Below, one piece after another: positions 9,970-20,169 of a DNA stretch of 64,000 nt. Within the stretch, counting starts at the first letter, position 1. The number at the start of each line of letters is the position of its first letter. A model generated the notes under the pieces. The model was not told the origin of the DNA and searched no databases. It saw nothing but the letters and a program-made list of their open reading frames with translations. Position numbers and translations under genes: made by a program. Source of the stretch: Mayamaea pseudoterrestris (taxonomy: Eukaryota > Bacillariophyta > Bacillariophyceae > Sellaphorales > Sellaphoraceae); NCBI GenBank assembly GCA_027923505.1, contig BROI01000012.1, forward strand, positions 682,001 to 746,000, in the 5' to 3' direction.

Positions 9970-10251
9970 TCAATCATCACAATCACGCTGCTTTTCGACT
10001 AGAAGCTTCCATTTCTGCGGCATCCACCTGGCTCCCGATGCAGGTACATAAAAAGCATCAATATCTTGCCCGCCTGCAACAATCCAATCACGGAAGATCC
10101 CGGCAGCCGGATAAAGCGCAGTGAGCAGTGATGGATGTCGCGCAATATCGCAGCAGTACTCACCGTTGCGATCCATCGCAACGGTACTAATGCGACTTCG
10201 CCTTGACGACGACCAATCCAATGGTTTGGATACGACCAGTCGACAAGCCAT
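9970..10251 (-). CDS. possible small protein of 93 residues
   Basis: ATG at 10251 opens a frame of 93 residues (MACRLVVSKPLDWSS to KQRDCDD). It includes a plausible folded stretch (SLLTALYPAAGIFRDWIVAGGQDIDAFYVPASG) but matches no family I know. Its start codon is only 33 bp from that of the divergent VOC gene, and it overlaps the dyad CAACGG element at 10162-10188, which argues that part of the frame is promoter DNA. It may be spurious. Confidence 0.3.
   Translation of the reverse strand: MACRLVVSKPLDWSSSRRSRISTVAMDRNGEYCCDIARHPSLLTALYPAAGIFRDWIVAGGQDIDAFYVPASGARWMPQKWKLLVEKQRDCDD
10162..10188. promoter_or_regulatory. perfect 11-bp inverted repeat containing the CGCAACGGTACT element (copy 2)
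   Basis: Arms ACCGTTGCGAT (10162-10172) and ATCGCAACGGT (10175-10185) are exact reverse complements around a 2-bp spacer, and the right arm runs into CGCAACGGTACT (10177-10188). It lies about 100 bp upstream of the VOC gene start. A dimer-binding site is inferred. Confidence 0.5.
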
Positions 10252-10284
10252 CAACTTTTTGTAATAACGCTTTGAAAAAACATC

Positions 10285-11124
10285 ATGGCGGTAAAATACT
10301 TTCGAACAAGACGAAAATTATTGTCCTGGCTATACTTGCTCCTTTTTGCGATGCAGTGGAAGCAATGCTCGCCATGGATCATGCAACAACCACCATTTGC
10401 CATGCTATTCCGTCACTTCCAACGAAAGCACTACTTTACAGCAACTACCGGTAGACGACGAGACTCAATAAAAACGTGTTTACAATCCACTTTGGGTTCC
10501 AACAATTACCTTCAATCGATGGAGCAAACTCATCCGGAGCCATCATCAACCATCGTCAAGGCACCAATTCTTTTGCATCATACTTGCATCAAAACTCGCA
10601 ACATTACCACTGCCATTGACTTCTACAGCCTTTTTGGCTACCAGATGGAAGGAAAATTTCGAGCGGGACCTGCCAGAGCAGCTTGGCTCGAGCTGGAGGG
10701 GAGTCAGCATCGGCTTGAACTGATTGAAATTCCCTCGCACATTTTGAATGAACGCCTTGGCCAGCGCCGACGCGCACTTGATTTGATGGAACGACAAGAC
10801 TTGTTGGGGTATAATCATGTTGCTTTAGATGTCACGAATCAAATTGTTGGTAATCAAACATTGGCCATTTGGATTGACAATCTGAACAAGGTCAGTTTGG
10901 AACGCTTTGGAAAGTCACTTCGAGTGGCACTTGAACCAAAACAGCAGATGATTGGAGACGCAGTATTTGAGCTTGCTTTTCTGTCTGATGCTGATGGTTG
11001 CTTAGTAGAGCTGCTTCGCTATCAAGCAGATTTGCCGCAGGTTGTTAACTCTGGCTGGGAACCATGGGATGGGCAATTTGTGGGTCCGGGCTCTGGGGAA
11101 GTAAATGGTGGATTATTCCACTAA
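10285..11124 (+). CDS. VOC-superfamily (glyoxalase/bleomycin-resistance fold) protein with N-terminal signal
   Basis: 279 residues from ATG 10285. The N-terminus is basic then hydrophobic (KLLSWLYLLLFAMQW), consistent with a signal peptide or plastid address, followed by an unstructured linker to about residue 90. The VOC domain spans about 93-255: LLHHTCIKTRNITTAIDFYSL gives the first beta-alpha unit with the metal-site-type histidine, RAAWLELEGSQHRLELIEIP the next strands, GYNHVALDV the second module histidine, and DADGCLVELLRYQ the terminal strand with the ligand-type glutamate. These features occur in glyoxalase I and related metal enzymes, but the long linker and sequence do not fix the substrate. 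The dyad CAACGG element lies just upstream. Confidence 0.75.
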   Translation: MAVKYFRTRRKLLSWLYLLLFAMQWKQCSPWIMQQPPFAMLFRHFQRKHYFTATTGRRRDSIKTCLQSTLGSNNYLQSMEQTHPEPSSTIVKAPILLHHTCIKTRNITTAIDFYSLFGYQMEGKFRAGPARAAWLELEGSQHRLELIEIPSHILNERLGQRRRALDLMERQDLLGYNHVALDVTNQIVGNQTLAIWIDNLNKVSLERFGKSLRVALEPKQQMIGDAVFELAFLSDADGCLVELLRYQADLPQVVNSGWEPWDGQFVGPGSGEVNGGLFH

Positions 11125-11241
11125 GATCATAAATTTTATAGACCGTTATAATAAGTCTGCTGATTGCTTAGCATAAGCATTGTCTGCTACTACTGGTTAG
11201 GCCACCGGTAGATCACGACTGGCGTTCAGACAACGATGTGA

Positions 11242-11253
11242 CGCAACGGTACT
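11242..11253 (+). promoter_or_regulatory. CGCAACGGTACT element (copy 3)
   Basis: Third exact copy of the 12-base motif, 95 bp upstream of the MOSC gene ATG at 11348. Confidence 0.45.
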
Positions 11254-11347
11254 CGTCGACGTCATTATTTTGGCCGAAACGAAAGTTCCAGAAGATCAAG
11301 GTGCAAATGCAACATGCAAGCAGCATGATGTCCGTCCCATTTTCATC

Positions 11348-12535
11348 ATGACAGGCTCACCATCATCTCGTCTAACAGCACAACCTCAACAGGTTCGCGT
11401 ACTTATAGCCGCAACCGCGACGGCTGGTGTGCTGCTAGTCCCGCATGTCAAGCCGTTAGTGCAATCGCTTTCTGCCTTCTGCCGGAGACTCTACCACCAA
11501 TGGTTCGTCTTGACCATTCATCAGGCGAAACCATCCGTTCACGGCAATGGGTCTGGTACCATCAGTCAGTTGAGTATACATCCGGTCAAATCGCTTCGAG
11601 CCGTCCCGCAGGAGACTGCCATTTTAGACGCCAAGGGCTTGAGCGGCGACCGACGATTCATGATGGTGGTTCCTAATCCACCTCTTTATCAAGGATACAC
11701 CGACCCGAGTCAAGCGGAAATGCGATTCTTGACGCAGCGGCAATGTCCGCTACTGGCGACTGTGGTTGTAAAAGTGTCAGGCGATGGCTCGACCATGACA
11801 CTGTCGACCGACAATCTGCCGGGACGAACTGTTTCGTTTTCCACTCGACCGCCAAACGATGCTCAAACATATCGTTCGACCCTTTGGGGCGACACGGTTC
11901 TAGTTGAAGATATGGGAGAAGACGCTGCACTATTTCTACAAGCCCTGGCGGCAGCAGATCCAGACTGCCCGGCAAATGTCGCAAATAGTGTTCGATTGGT
12001 CAAGCAAGCTCCAAACGATGCTCGATCCGCAAACGAACTCTACGTTCCCGGTGCAGTCTCTGCAGCCAACGGCATATTGAGCAAGCACTATAAGCCACCC
12101 GTGGCGCTCTCAGATGGCTTTCCCATTCTCATTGCAAGCGAGGCGAGCTTGGAGGAACTTAACCGCCGACTTGTTGCCAGAAACAAGGCACCCATTGACA
12201 TGACTCGCTTCCGCCCCAACATTGTCGTTCGTGGAACCAAACCATTTGAGGAAGACCACTGGAAGGTTATTCGCATCAATGACGTTGTCATGCACGTGGT
12301 CAAGGGATGTCCCCGCTGCAAACAGAGCTGCACGGATCAAACCACTGGACAAGTTTCCGACGAGCCTCTACAGACTCTGACCGAGTTTCGCGCATTGAAT
12401 CCAGCAAACGCGGCTGACGTGTTCTTTGGACAAAACATATTGCTGGAACCAGGCATGGAAGGCAGGAATGTCAAAGTGGGTGACGAGTTGACAGTTCTGC
12501 AGTGGACTAATAAGCCCGTGTATGAAGGTGATTGA
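11348..12535 (+). CDS. MOSC-domain molybdenum protein, mARC/YcbX-like
   Basis: 395 residues; the first ATG of the frame is 11348. Residues 17-35 form a hydrophobic N-terminal segment (VRVLIAATATAGVLLVP), as in outer-membrane-anchored mARC. The MOSC N-terminal beta-barrel begins at ISQLSIHPVKSLRAV with LDAKGLSGDRRFMMV, and the MOSC domain includes SDGFPILIAS, RFRPNIVV and C321-P-R-C324 followed by TDQTTGQ. The second cysteine aligns with the Mo-cofactor ligand of human mARC1 (motif CSRC with DPDTG), and the domain ends FFGQNILLEPG...VKVGDELTVL. mARC proteins reduce N-hydroxylated compounds with cytochrome b5 and its reductase; that role is inferred from the family. Confidence 0.88.
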   Translation: MTGSPSSRLTAQPQQVRVLIAATATAGVLLVPHVKPLVQSLSAFCRRLYHQWFVLTIHQAKPSVHGNGSGTISQLSIHPVKSLRAVPQETAILDAKGLSGDRRFMMVVPNPPLYQGYTDPSQAEMRFLTQRQCPLLATVVVKVSGDGSTMTLSTDNLPGRTVSFSTRPPNDAQTYRSTLWGDTVLVEDMGEDAALFLQALAAADPDCPANVANSVRLVKQAPNDARSANELYVPGAVSAANGILSKHYKPPVALSDGFPILIASEASLEELNRRLVARNKAPIDMTRFRPNIVVRGTKPFEEDHWKVIRINDVVMHVVKGCPRCKQSCTDQTTGQVSDEPLQTLTEFRALNPANAADVFFGQNILLEPGMEGRNVKVGDELTVLQWTNKPVYEGD

Positions 12536-12969
12536 GCAAACCATTTTTTTGCTAATAAAACATTGTTAGTTATTAGTTAGTCAAGTCGAATGATTGATAT
12601 TATGCTGATCCAAGTGGCGCAATATTTCAAGTTTATAGCTACGGTAGAACCGCATGAATCGTGAAGCAAAAACAGGTGCCGGTGCGTCACTATGTCGATC
12701 ACGTGATTCAAAATCGTCGTTGCACGTCCTTCCCAAATGCCAGACTCGTTCTCGCCGAGGTGCTCTTCCAACAACGGCTTGCAACGAGAAATTAACAACA
12801 ACGCGGATCTTTTCAAGAACGTTCTCGGATGACCATTGCTGGTCAAATGTGATCGCTTGTTGGAGCACGTTCCGAGGAAAGACGCACTTGCATCGCAACG
12901 TTTTGGCGGTCACATTCCTCAACACCACCTGATACTGTACCTCATCCTCTGCTGCTTTGAACTATCAAC
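12536..12969. other. intergenic region upstream of MetE
   Basis: 434 bp. Two overlapping minus-strand frames exist here but lack good starts (GTG/ACG) and protein-like composition. Probably the leader and promoter of the methionine synthase gene. ATCGCAACG near 12893-12901 partly resembles the CAACGG element seen elsewhere. Confidence 0.5.
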
Positions 12970-15299
12970 ATGACTCTTGTCCGCACGTCAACTCTGGGGT
13001 ACCCACGCATGGGTCCCAATCGTGAGCTCAAATTTGCGCTCGAAAAGTTTTGGAAAGGACAGACACAAGCCGATGACCTTCTCAAGGTTGCCCAAGAGAT
13101 CGAGCATGCCGCCTGGAAGTTGCAAAAGGATGCAGGCATTGACCTAATCACCGTCGGCGACCACTACTTGTACGATATGGTCTTGGCATGGAGTGAAAGT
13201 CTCGGTCTCAGCCCCAAGCGCTTTGAAGGACTCGCGCCTGGCTTGCAACGCTTGTTCGCCATGGCCCGCGGGGTTGATGGCGCTGAAGCGCTGAGTAAGT
13301 ATCATGTCGGTCAATCAATTGTTGCGTATTATAGTGACCCGCTGACACACCTTCTCACATCTCTCTTTTAGGCATGAAGAAGTGGATTACGAGCAACTAT
13401 CATTACATGGTCCCCGAGTTTGATGAGTCCACCAAGATCAAGGCTGATTTTTCGACGTTCCTTTCCGATGTTGAACGAGGCGTCAAATTTCTTGGAAAAG
13501 AAACGGCGTCGCCTGTGGTGCTTGGACCAGTCTCCTTGGCGTACTTCACCAAGATGTCGTGTGGCGACAAGACATCATTGCTTGCTTCACTAATTCCCGA
13601 GTACACGAAGCTTATCGCGGCGCTGAGCGCACTTGGCGTGCATGAGGTTCAGATCCATGAACCTGCCTTGGTGTTCGACGACAGCGAGCTACTGCCGCTG
13701 TTCAGCCAGGCATACCCCGCCATCCTATCGGCAAGCGGTCCGCGCATCAACATGGTGTCTTTCATGGATGATGTTGGCGAGAAGAACTACCAGTGGCTCA
13801 TCGCACAGCCCACCATCAAAGTCTTGTCTCTTGACTTTACACGCGGAAACAATCTTGGCCTCATCAAGAAGCACGGATTTTCCGACGACAAGGTACTCGG
13901 CGCTGGGGTTATCGACAGCCGCAACGTTTGGAAAGTCCAGCCATCGGTGGTGTCTGCGCTGCTCACTGAACTGAAGGGACTCGTTTCTTCCGAGCTTCGC
14001 ATTCAACCGTCTGGATCGATGCAGTACAATCCGTGGGACCTTGAGTGCGAGAAGGACATTCTGAGCAAACCAGTTGGCCGTGTACTTGCCTTTGCCAAGC
14101 AAAAACTATCCGAAATTCAGATCCTCGCCAAGGCTACGAACGGCGACGAGCAAGCTCTAAAAGAGCACACTGAAGCGTGGGCAGCTTACAAGAAGACGGT
14201 CGTCACAACAAACGGCAACTTGTACAGCGAAAACGACTTTCAGCGGGCCGAGCAGTACCGCGCCCGACGCCCCAAGCAGCTTCCAGGCGTCGCCCTTTTG
14301 CCAACGACCACTATTGGCTCGTTCCCTCAAACGACGCAAATTCGCAGTCTCCGAACGCAAATGAAAAAGGGAAAGATGACCAAGGCAGAGTATGAAGCCG
14401 CCATTGACAAGCAGATTGCTTACGCAATTGGTCTTCAGGAGGCGCTTGGGCTCGACATTTTGGTTCACGGCGAGGCGGAGCGCACGGACATGGTTGAGTT
14501 CTTTGCGCAGCAGATGGAAGGCATGCTCTTCACCACCAACGGATGGGTCCAGTCGTTCGGGTCTCGCTGTGTTCGTCCTCCCATTATTCACATGGACATT
14601 ACCCGGCCCAATCCAATGACTGTCCGCGAGTTCAAGGTTGCGCAAGACCTCACCAGCAAACCAGTAAAAGGAATGTTGACTGGTCCAATCACTATCCTCA
14701 ACTGGTCGTTCCCGCGCGTCGACATTTCCCGCAAGGACCAGGCCTTCCAGTTGGCCGTGGCGATTCGTAAGGAGATTGCTGACTTAGAGGCGGCCTGCTG
14801 CAAGGTCATTCAAGTGGACGAGCCAGCGCTCCGCGAAGGCATGCCGCTTCGCGCCAGCGACCGGGACGAGTATCTTGGCTGGGCAGTGGACGCTTTCCGC
14901 CTCGCCACAGCCGGTGCCTCGAGCGAGACGCAGATTCATACGCACATGTGCTATTGCGAGTTCAAGGACTGCATGAATGCGATCGACCGCTTGGATACGG
15001 ACGTGAACTCCATTGAGAATGCTCGCAGCAGCAATGAGACGCTCGAGGCGTTTGTTGGTATCAATTACCAAAAGGGCTTTGGCCCGGGTGTGTATGACAT
15101 TCACTCGCCAGTCATTCCTCCAGTGGAGTTTATGGAGAACAAGATCAAGAGCTTCCTTGAATGCTTGGACATTGAGCAGCTCGTGGTCAATCCTGACTGC
15201 GGATTGAAGACCCGCACTTGGCCTGAAACGGTTGGCGCCTTGAAAAACATGGTTGAAGCGACAAAGAACGTTCGCAAGGCGCTCGGTGTTGCGGCTTAG
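12970..15299 (+). CDS. METE: cobalamin-independent methionine synthase (two exons)
   Basis: Exons 12970-13294 and 13372-15299; the 77-bp intron has a GTAAGT donor and a pyrimidine-rich CTCTCTTTTAG acceptor and joins A|GC to give AEALSMKKW in frame. The product is 750 residues, usual for MetE. It opens TLGYPRMGPNRELK (N-terminal folate-binding half) and has MKKWITSNYHYMVPE; the C-terminal catalytic half starts near PTTTIGSFPQT. Zinc ligands are visible in HTHMCYCEF (His about 632, Cys about 634) and NPDCGLKTR (Cys about 717), with DEPALREG as the homocysteine/substrate loop. It methylates homocysteine with 5-methyltetrahydrofolate-polyglutamate. No organelle presequence is seen, so it is probably cytosolic. 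MetE lets algae grow without vitamin B12 and in known cases is repressed by it. Confidence 0.97.
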
Positions 15300-15897
15300 T
15301 TGAGTAGCAAGTAGTGTAATTCACGCTAATTGAAAGCTTTGGACTGGCATATTTGTAGTAGTATAAATAGACAAAATGATAAAGGCATGGTGGATAGATT
15401 GTCTTTCGTCTCTATATCAGCTTTGGATCGTTGATCGTTGAGTGAGCAATGTGCGGTGCATTCTCGCTTAATTTTCACAGCGATACTGGCATCAGTTATA
15501 CTGCGTCAAATGGAGAATAATTTGCAACGGTAGTACAACGAGTGAATGCCTTCTGACACAACAAAGTGGTATATACAGGCAAACACTACAGTGCTGATTT
15601 GGTCATGCTCTTATGATGGATGATCGCGCAACGCGCAACCCCGCGCCGTCGCGGCGACGGCGCAGTAAAGAGAACGTCGGACTGGTATTGAAATCGTTTG
15701 CCAAGATTCAAAAGTGAAACGCGACTGGAAGGATGACGACGAAAAAGGTCGAACGACTCTCACGAAATCGCATGTCGTCCGATCCGATCACCGCAAACAT
15801 CACCCACGACAGTTTAACAGAGCGTCTATATCTGACCATTTATAGCCCTTGAAGATTGCAAGCGAGAAACGACAGAATCCTACCTAGCTTTTGTGGC
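15300..15897. other. intergenic region with a GC-rich hairpin
   Basis: 598 bp between MetE and the next plus-strand gene. It contains a CAACGGTAGT-like site (15527-15536) and the inverted repeat listed separately at 15642-15663. No gene found. Confidence 0.5.
15642..15663. promoter_or_regulatory. GC-rich inverted repeat containing CGCGCCGTCGCG
   Basis: Arms GCGCCGTCGC (15643-15652) and GCGACGGCGC (15654-15663) are perfect reverse complements with a single-base spacer. The 12-mer CGCGCCGTCGCG (15642-15653) recurs exactly at 21906-21917 and, on the other strand, 8735-8746. Confidence 0.45.
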
Positions 15898-18420
15898 ATG
15901 ACTCGAAATCGATTTCAACCAAGACGATCGGTGGCGTTTCGGCCGACTTTAGAAGAAACCATCATGTCGACTAGCGACGACCAGGATACAGCCCCCGATG
16001 AAACGAGACCGCTAGTGACCCCTCCACGAGTACGAAGGAATGCGATAATTACAAGGGTGCGAGATGTTAGCGATGATGATGATGCAGCAGTGTCATCGGC
16101 GTCGTCGACCGACATGGCAGAAGATTTGCAAGGCCCCTTGTCACCCGTGTCTCCTTCATCGAGCAGCAAACGCAGCAACAATAGTAACAGAAGCGACCAA
16201 GTCAAGGATAGTAAAGCAGAAGGCTTGATTCTTTCGGTGCTCGATCACCTAGAGGACGACTGGGACGAGTACACCTATCTCGATCTTGTTCCAATCGAGC
16301 TGCGCGTAAGTCTTGAGGAAAGGCTCTTTGGCTGGAACCACTTGGTGTCTTCTTTCTTTGGACATACGCTTTACTGCGTGGGAGCCTTTGTACTTGCATT
16401 TGGTGCAATATGCTATTTTTTGCCATCATTAGTTTGGACGAGGCGCGTGGTCGGTTTCACCGCTGGCTTTTCCGCCTTTCGCATGGTGAGACGCCGACGG
16501 CGTGTTTGGATGAAGCATGCCTACGGCAGTAAAGCCTACCGTAGAGACAGCATGAGACGTTTACAAAACGTTCGACAAGCTGACACGGGGTGGTTGAGCC
16601 AGCTACGAAGGAATCGACAGCGCAAACGAGCTGCCAAGCAGTTGCGCAAGGCCGAGACGCAGTTTCAGCGTCATCATACAAGGCAATTACAACGAGCTGA
16701 GACGACTCCGACTTCATCGCACGACGACAAATTATCCCCGCGATCTCTGCAAAGAAATAGGCGGGCATCTCGTATGTCATTTCGAACGGATCCTGTTGCC
16801 GTCATGGAATCGATTCAGCAAGACCAAATTGTCTTTGCCAGCGGACCAATTAAGCGTATGCCGTATAGTCACGGCGGATTTTTTGCAGCGGCTCCTTTCC
16901 TTTTGGCAAATCCACACTGGCTATCGATACTACGTCATTTGATGCCTGATGTGTACGTGGAAATATCTCGTCGAGTTGCTACGGCACCCATGCAACAATT
17001 GATTCATTGGGCAGAAAACAACCCCGTTGTTGCGGCTTATGGCTCCGCCCAAGAGCTTGAATTTGACGGGAAAATCAGTAACTTTGAGTGGGACGTCTTT
17101 TTAGATCCTGCGCTTGTTGCCAAGGTAACACTAGTACTGGAACAACGAGATAAGTTTCTTGATTCCATTGGCCTATCTGTGACCAAGCCCATGGACAAGA
17201 TTTACCTACCAGTTGACTTGCCTGATCAAGATAAAGGTATCTTGAAGTACTATAACAAACAACTGATGAAGAGGTCACAAGAATTGGTTGATCGAATGCT
17301 GATTGCTCACGGAAATCTGACACAGTTGATTATTGAGCAGACTGGGTACCTTAAACATTACAACTACTCTCGCGTCAAGCGGACGCGACGAACATTGGGC
17401 GGCGGCATTTATGCGAAGCAGTGGATGTCTGTCTACGCTGAAAGCTTGCGCATTGGCGTTCGGGACGATTGGGGTAACGCCAGTAGTCCGGAAAGGAGCC
17501 CCGAGCGCATCATGAGCATGGGACCGCTTGAGCCAGCTTTCGCTGCCATGAATGCTACCATTGAGGATGCTGTTGCGGTGGTACAAAACATTGCCAAATG
17601 TAACCATCCCATTGGATTGGTTCTAGACCTTAAGTCTCGCCACGTTCCCAAGCCAGTTTGGGCATGCGTTGTTGATACTCTGCGGAAAGCTGGTGTCCGC
17701 GTCGAAGCTGTCGGTTCCTTTGTCAATGAAGACGTTCGCGGCGTGAGTCAATATAGCATCAAGCCAGTAACCGAGGTCCTATTCTTTCACTCCGCAGGTG
17801 ACTTGCAGGCCGCTTGTCATGCGGGTCAAGTACAGCCTGGCGACTCGGTCTTTTTCAATGCCGGTAGCCTGTTGTATCGTCCATCGACGCAATCGTCCAT
17901 TGAAACTCTTCGCAACGCTTGTTTTTCGCATTTCGACTCTGAGCAGGTCAAACACGCGTACCAAATACTTCCATTTGCGAAGCCTTGCTCGCGATCGGAG
18001 AAAAATGCGACTTGCAGCACTCTTGAGCACTACAAGATGCGGTTTAATCTTTCAATTGGCATGTACGTTCAAGAATTTGCTATTGACGACGCTGCTGCCT
18101 CTATCTTAGTGGAACATGTAAACCGTCACTCTACGATCTTCGACCTTGGCCTTTCTTGGGGAGGTATCAATGGTATCTGCATTCGGGGCATTCGTCCTGA
18201 TCGGTACACGAGTACCGACGGATTCTGGAACCAGCGCTACATTGGCTTGTTGTGGAACTCCAGCCACTTTCCACCAGATTGGTCAGACAGTTTGGAATCT
18301 TCTCTGCCAAGTATTGATACACTCGAGGATCCTGATTTGGATAAACATGACGGCTGGGAGGAGTTGGATGAGACGAAAATGTTGCTCGACGAACGATTAA
18401 TCGAGCTCACTTCACGTTGA
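15898..18420 (+). CDS. conserved-looking protein of 840 residues with a membrane hairpin, function unknown
   Basis: ATG 15898 is the first ATG of an uninterrupted frame. Residues 1-115 are acidic and Ser-rich. At about 155-200 there is a hydrophobic hairpin (SSFFGHTLYCVGAFVLAFGAICYFLPSLVW then VVGFTAGFSAFRMV), followed by a strongly basic Arg/Lys-rich stretch. After a second polar linker comes a large globular region from about 310 to the end, including KRMPYSHGGFFAAAPFLLAN, GNLTQLIIEQTGYLKHYNYS and AFAAMNATIEDAVAVVQNI. The last part alternates strands and helices (GLVLDLKSRHVPKPVW, VRVEAVGSFVNEDVRG, TEVLFFHSAGDL). I do not recognise it. The hairpin could monotopically anchor a globular domain to a membrane or lipid droplet, which is speculation. 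Confidence 0.75.
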   Translation: MTRNRFQPRRSVAFRPTLEETIMSTSDDQDTAPDETRPLVTPPRVRRNAIITRVRDVSDDDDAAVSSASSTDMAEDLQGPLSPVSPSSSSKRSNNSNRSDQVKDSKAEGLILSVLDHLEDDWDEYTYLDLVPIELRVSLEERLFGWNHLVSSFFGHTLYCVGAFVLAFGAICYFLPSLVWTRRVVGFTAGFSAFRMVRRRRRVWMKHAYGSKAYRRDSMRRLQNVRQADTGWLSQLRRNRQRKRAAKQLRKAETQFQRHHTRQLQRAETTPTSSHDDKLSPRSLQRNRRASRMSFRTDPVAVMESIQQDQIVFASGPIKRMPYSHGGFFAAAPFLLANPHWLSILRHLMPDVYVEISRRVATAPMQQLIHWAENNPVVAAYGSAQELEFDGKISNFEWDVFLDPALVAKVTLVLEQRDKFLDSIGLSVTKPMDKIYLPVDLPDQDKGILKYYNKQLMKRSQELVDRMLIAHGNLTQLIIEQTGYLKHYNYSRVKRTRRTLGGGIYAKQWMSVYAESLRIGVRDDWGNASSPERSPERIMSMGPLEPAFAAMNATIEDAVAVVQNIAKCNHPIGLVLDLKSRHVPKPVWACVVDTLRKAGVRVEAVGSFVNEDVRGVSQYSIKPVTEVLFFHSAGDLQAACHAGQVQPGDSVFFNAGSLLYRPSTQSSIETLRNACFSHFDSEQVKHAYQILPFAKPCSRSEKNATCSTLEHYKMRFNLSIGMYVQEFAIDDAAASILVEHVNRHSTIFDLGLSWGGINGICIRGIRPDRYTSTDGFWNQRYIGLLWNSSHFPPDWSDSLESSLPSIDTLEDPDLDKHDGWEELDETKMLLDERLIELTSR

Positions 18421-18970
18421 GCGCATTACTCAGTCACAGAAGACGCTAAAAGCTAAAGATATATAAGAATGGACAGGACGCGTATGTTGCCGACACGATT
18501 TAGCTAAGGCTTTGTCTAGGGTGCCTGCTAGTTCTAAAGTCACGAATGGAGTGTTGATGAAGCAGTTGCTGCGAACACTTCCCCCAAGTGAATGCCACTA
18601 CAAGCACGCACTCCAAGTGTAGTTCTATTCATTGGATTGATGTTGTAATATGATGATATTAGTTTAGTATTTTTAACAGGATAAAGCGCAGCTAGAAAGG
18701 TATCGCCGATGCTTTGGCACGCGGTGGTGATTAGATTTCCTGGGCGATTGGAACCATAAAAGATACACTTTCAGATAGAGTCTAACAAAAGTAGTTTCTG
18801 TCCTAGCAGAAAAAGTAGTGACATGCATAGCGAGCAAGGTCGGGTGATTGTGATGATGTTGAAGATGTGTAGCTTGAGGGAGACAGATGCGTTAGACAGT
18901 CGAGGAAGGCATCGAACGTCGACGCCCCATTGACTTTTGTACCAGCGGCCTCTTCGAAGCATGACTTGGT
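18421..18970. other. intergenic region between convergent genes
   Basis: 550 bp between the 3' ends of convergent genes. No frame, tRNA or repeat worth naming. Confidence 0.5.
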
Positions 18971-19489
18971 TTACGCCACAATTTCCCGCATGGCTTGCGT
19001 CAAGTGTGGCAGCACGTCCGGATCACTGAGCATGGGAAGGCATGATAGAGGTCCGTGGCGACGGTACGTTTTGAGAAAGTTTCGAAGTGCCTGGCTGCGC
19101 GATCCTCCGTCAATGGACTCCTCGAGTCGCATGACTGTTTCTGGTGATAGTAAACCATGGGCGGTGGGAAAGGAGGGGAGGGTGTCGCAACTGGCGAGTA
19201 CCGAGTTGGAAAGCTGCAGTTGATTCGGCCGAGGATCTTGCTTGATGCGGGGATTACCAGGATTCTTGAGCATCTTTTGGGCAATAAGCGAAGGTGTCTG
19301 CGTTGTAGGAGAGCTGGGAGGCATGTACATGATGGAGGAATGATGTCTCCGGAATGCTTTCTGTGGAGGTGACCAGGCAGTTACGGATTGCCCCGTACAT
19401 ATCAATGCAAAAGCTGCCATGATTAGCGCATGCAAAGGTAAACACCGCGTTGCTGTGCATGAAACTGCTTCTTCGTCTACTTGATACAT
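18971..19489 (-). CDS. probable plastid-targeted protein of 172 residues, function unknown
   Basis: ATG 19489 is preferred because it places a signal peptide at the N-terminus (LPLHALIMAAFALICTGQSVTA) with cleavage before WSPPQKAFRRHH, an ASAFAP-like site with Trp at +1 and a basic transit region. Upstream the frame stays open to 19843 with further ATGs, so a longer form cannot be excluded. The mature part is Pro- and Ser-rich, then has a helical C-terminal domain (SPETVMRLEESIDGGSRSQALRNFLKTY and HLTQAMREIVA). No family recognised. Plastid location is inferred from the bipartite leader. Confidence 0.6.
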   Translation of the reverse strand: MYQVDEEAVSCTATRCLPLHALIMAAFALICTGQSVTAWSPPQKAFRRHHSSIMYMPPSSPTTQTPSLIAQKMLKNPGNPRIKQDPRPNQLQLSNSVLASCDTLPSFPTAHGLLSPETVMRLEESIDGGSRSQALRNFLKTYRRHGPLSCLPMLSDPDVLPHLTQAMREIVA

Positions 19490-20169
19490 TCTCAGTCGAT
19501 ATAGGTATGATAGTGCCTGTACGAGTATGTCTTGTCTTTCCTTTGGACGAGTTTGTTGTGTGGCAAGTGTGGTGATGGTTGCGAATGGATCTGTTTTGAA
19601 CTTGCGTACGTGTCGCCTTGACGACTCGTTTATTGGCCACTCCACAGCCATACGATTGGGACGCCCGGCTGAATTGAATGGTGAACTCCTTTCCATTCGA
19701 CTGTGAATGCATAAGCAACTGTTGTTGAAGTAAATCTGAATCCAAAGGAGTTGGATGGCGTCGAAATTTCGTTCGGGAATACTTAACAGGGGCTTCTGTA
19801 GACTTCTATGGCATTCTGATGCATTCTTACTTCGTGTTCCCACTGTAGCTCAAGATGTACTATGGTCATCATCGAGAGTCATTTTTAGTCGTCTTTTGAC
19901 GTCGGAGACACTCAAGGTGCAAGCTTTAACATAGCCTGACATTCTTGATATCGTAAGATTTCTCATTGTGTCAGCTGAAACGGCTGATGGCGTTACAATG
20001 GCGTGCTACGAATGTCGCAGCGGTTAATGCAACGGCCCTGGCGATCTTGTGAGCTGCAACGCATGCACCCGCCGAAGCGATGAGTGTCACCTTTCGCTTG
20101 CAATCGTAGCTTACAAGGTTGCCTTGCGTACGGATATTCTTGGCCACTTCCAACTGACTCATCAATAAG
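19490..20169. other. divergent intergenic region, 680 bp
   Basis: Lies between divergent plastid-protein genes. The minus strand remains open as an extension of the 172-residue gene up to 19843; beyond that nothing is recognised. Confidence 0.45.

Noticed and set aside
12581-12928. 115-codon minus-strand frame upstream of MetE
   Set aside because: No ATG start, composition not protein-like, and it fills the expected MetE promoter and leader.
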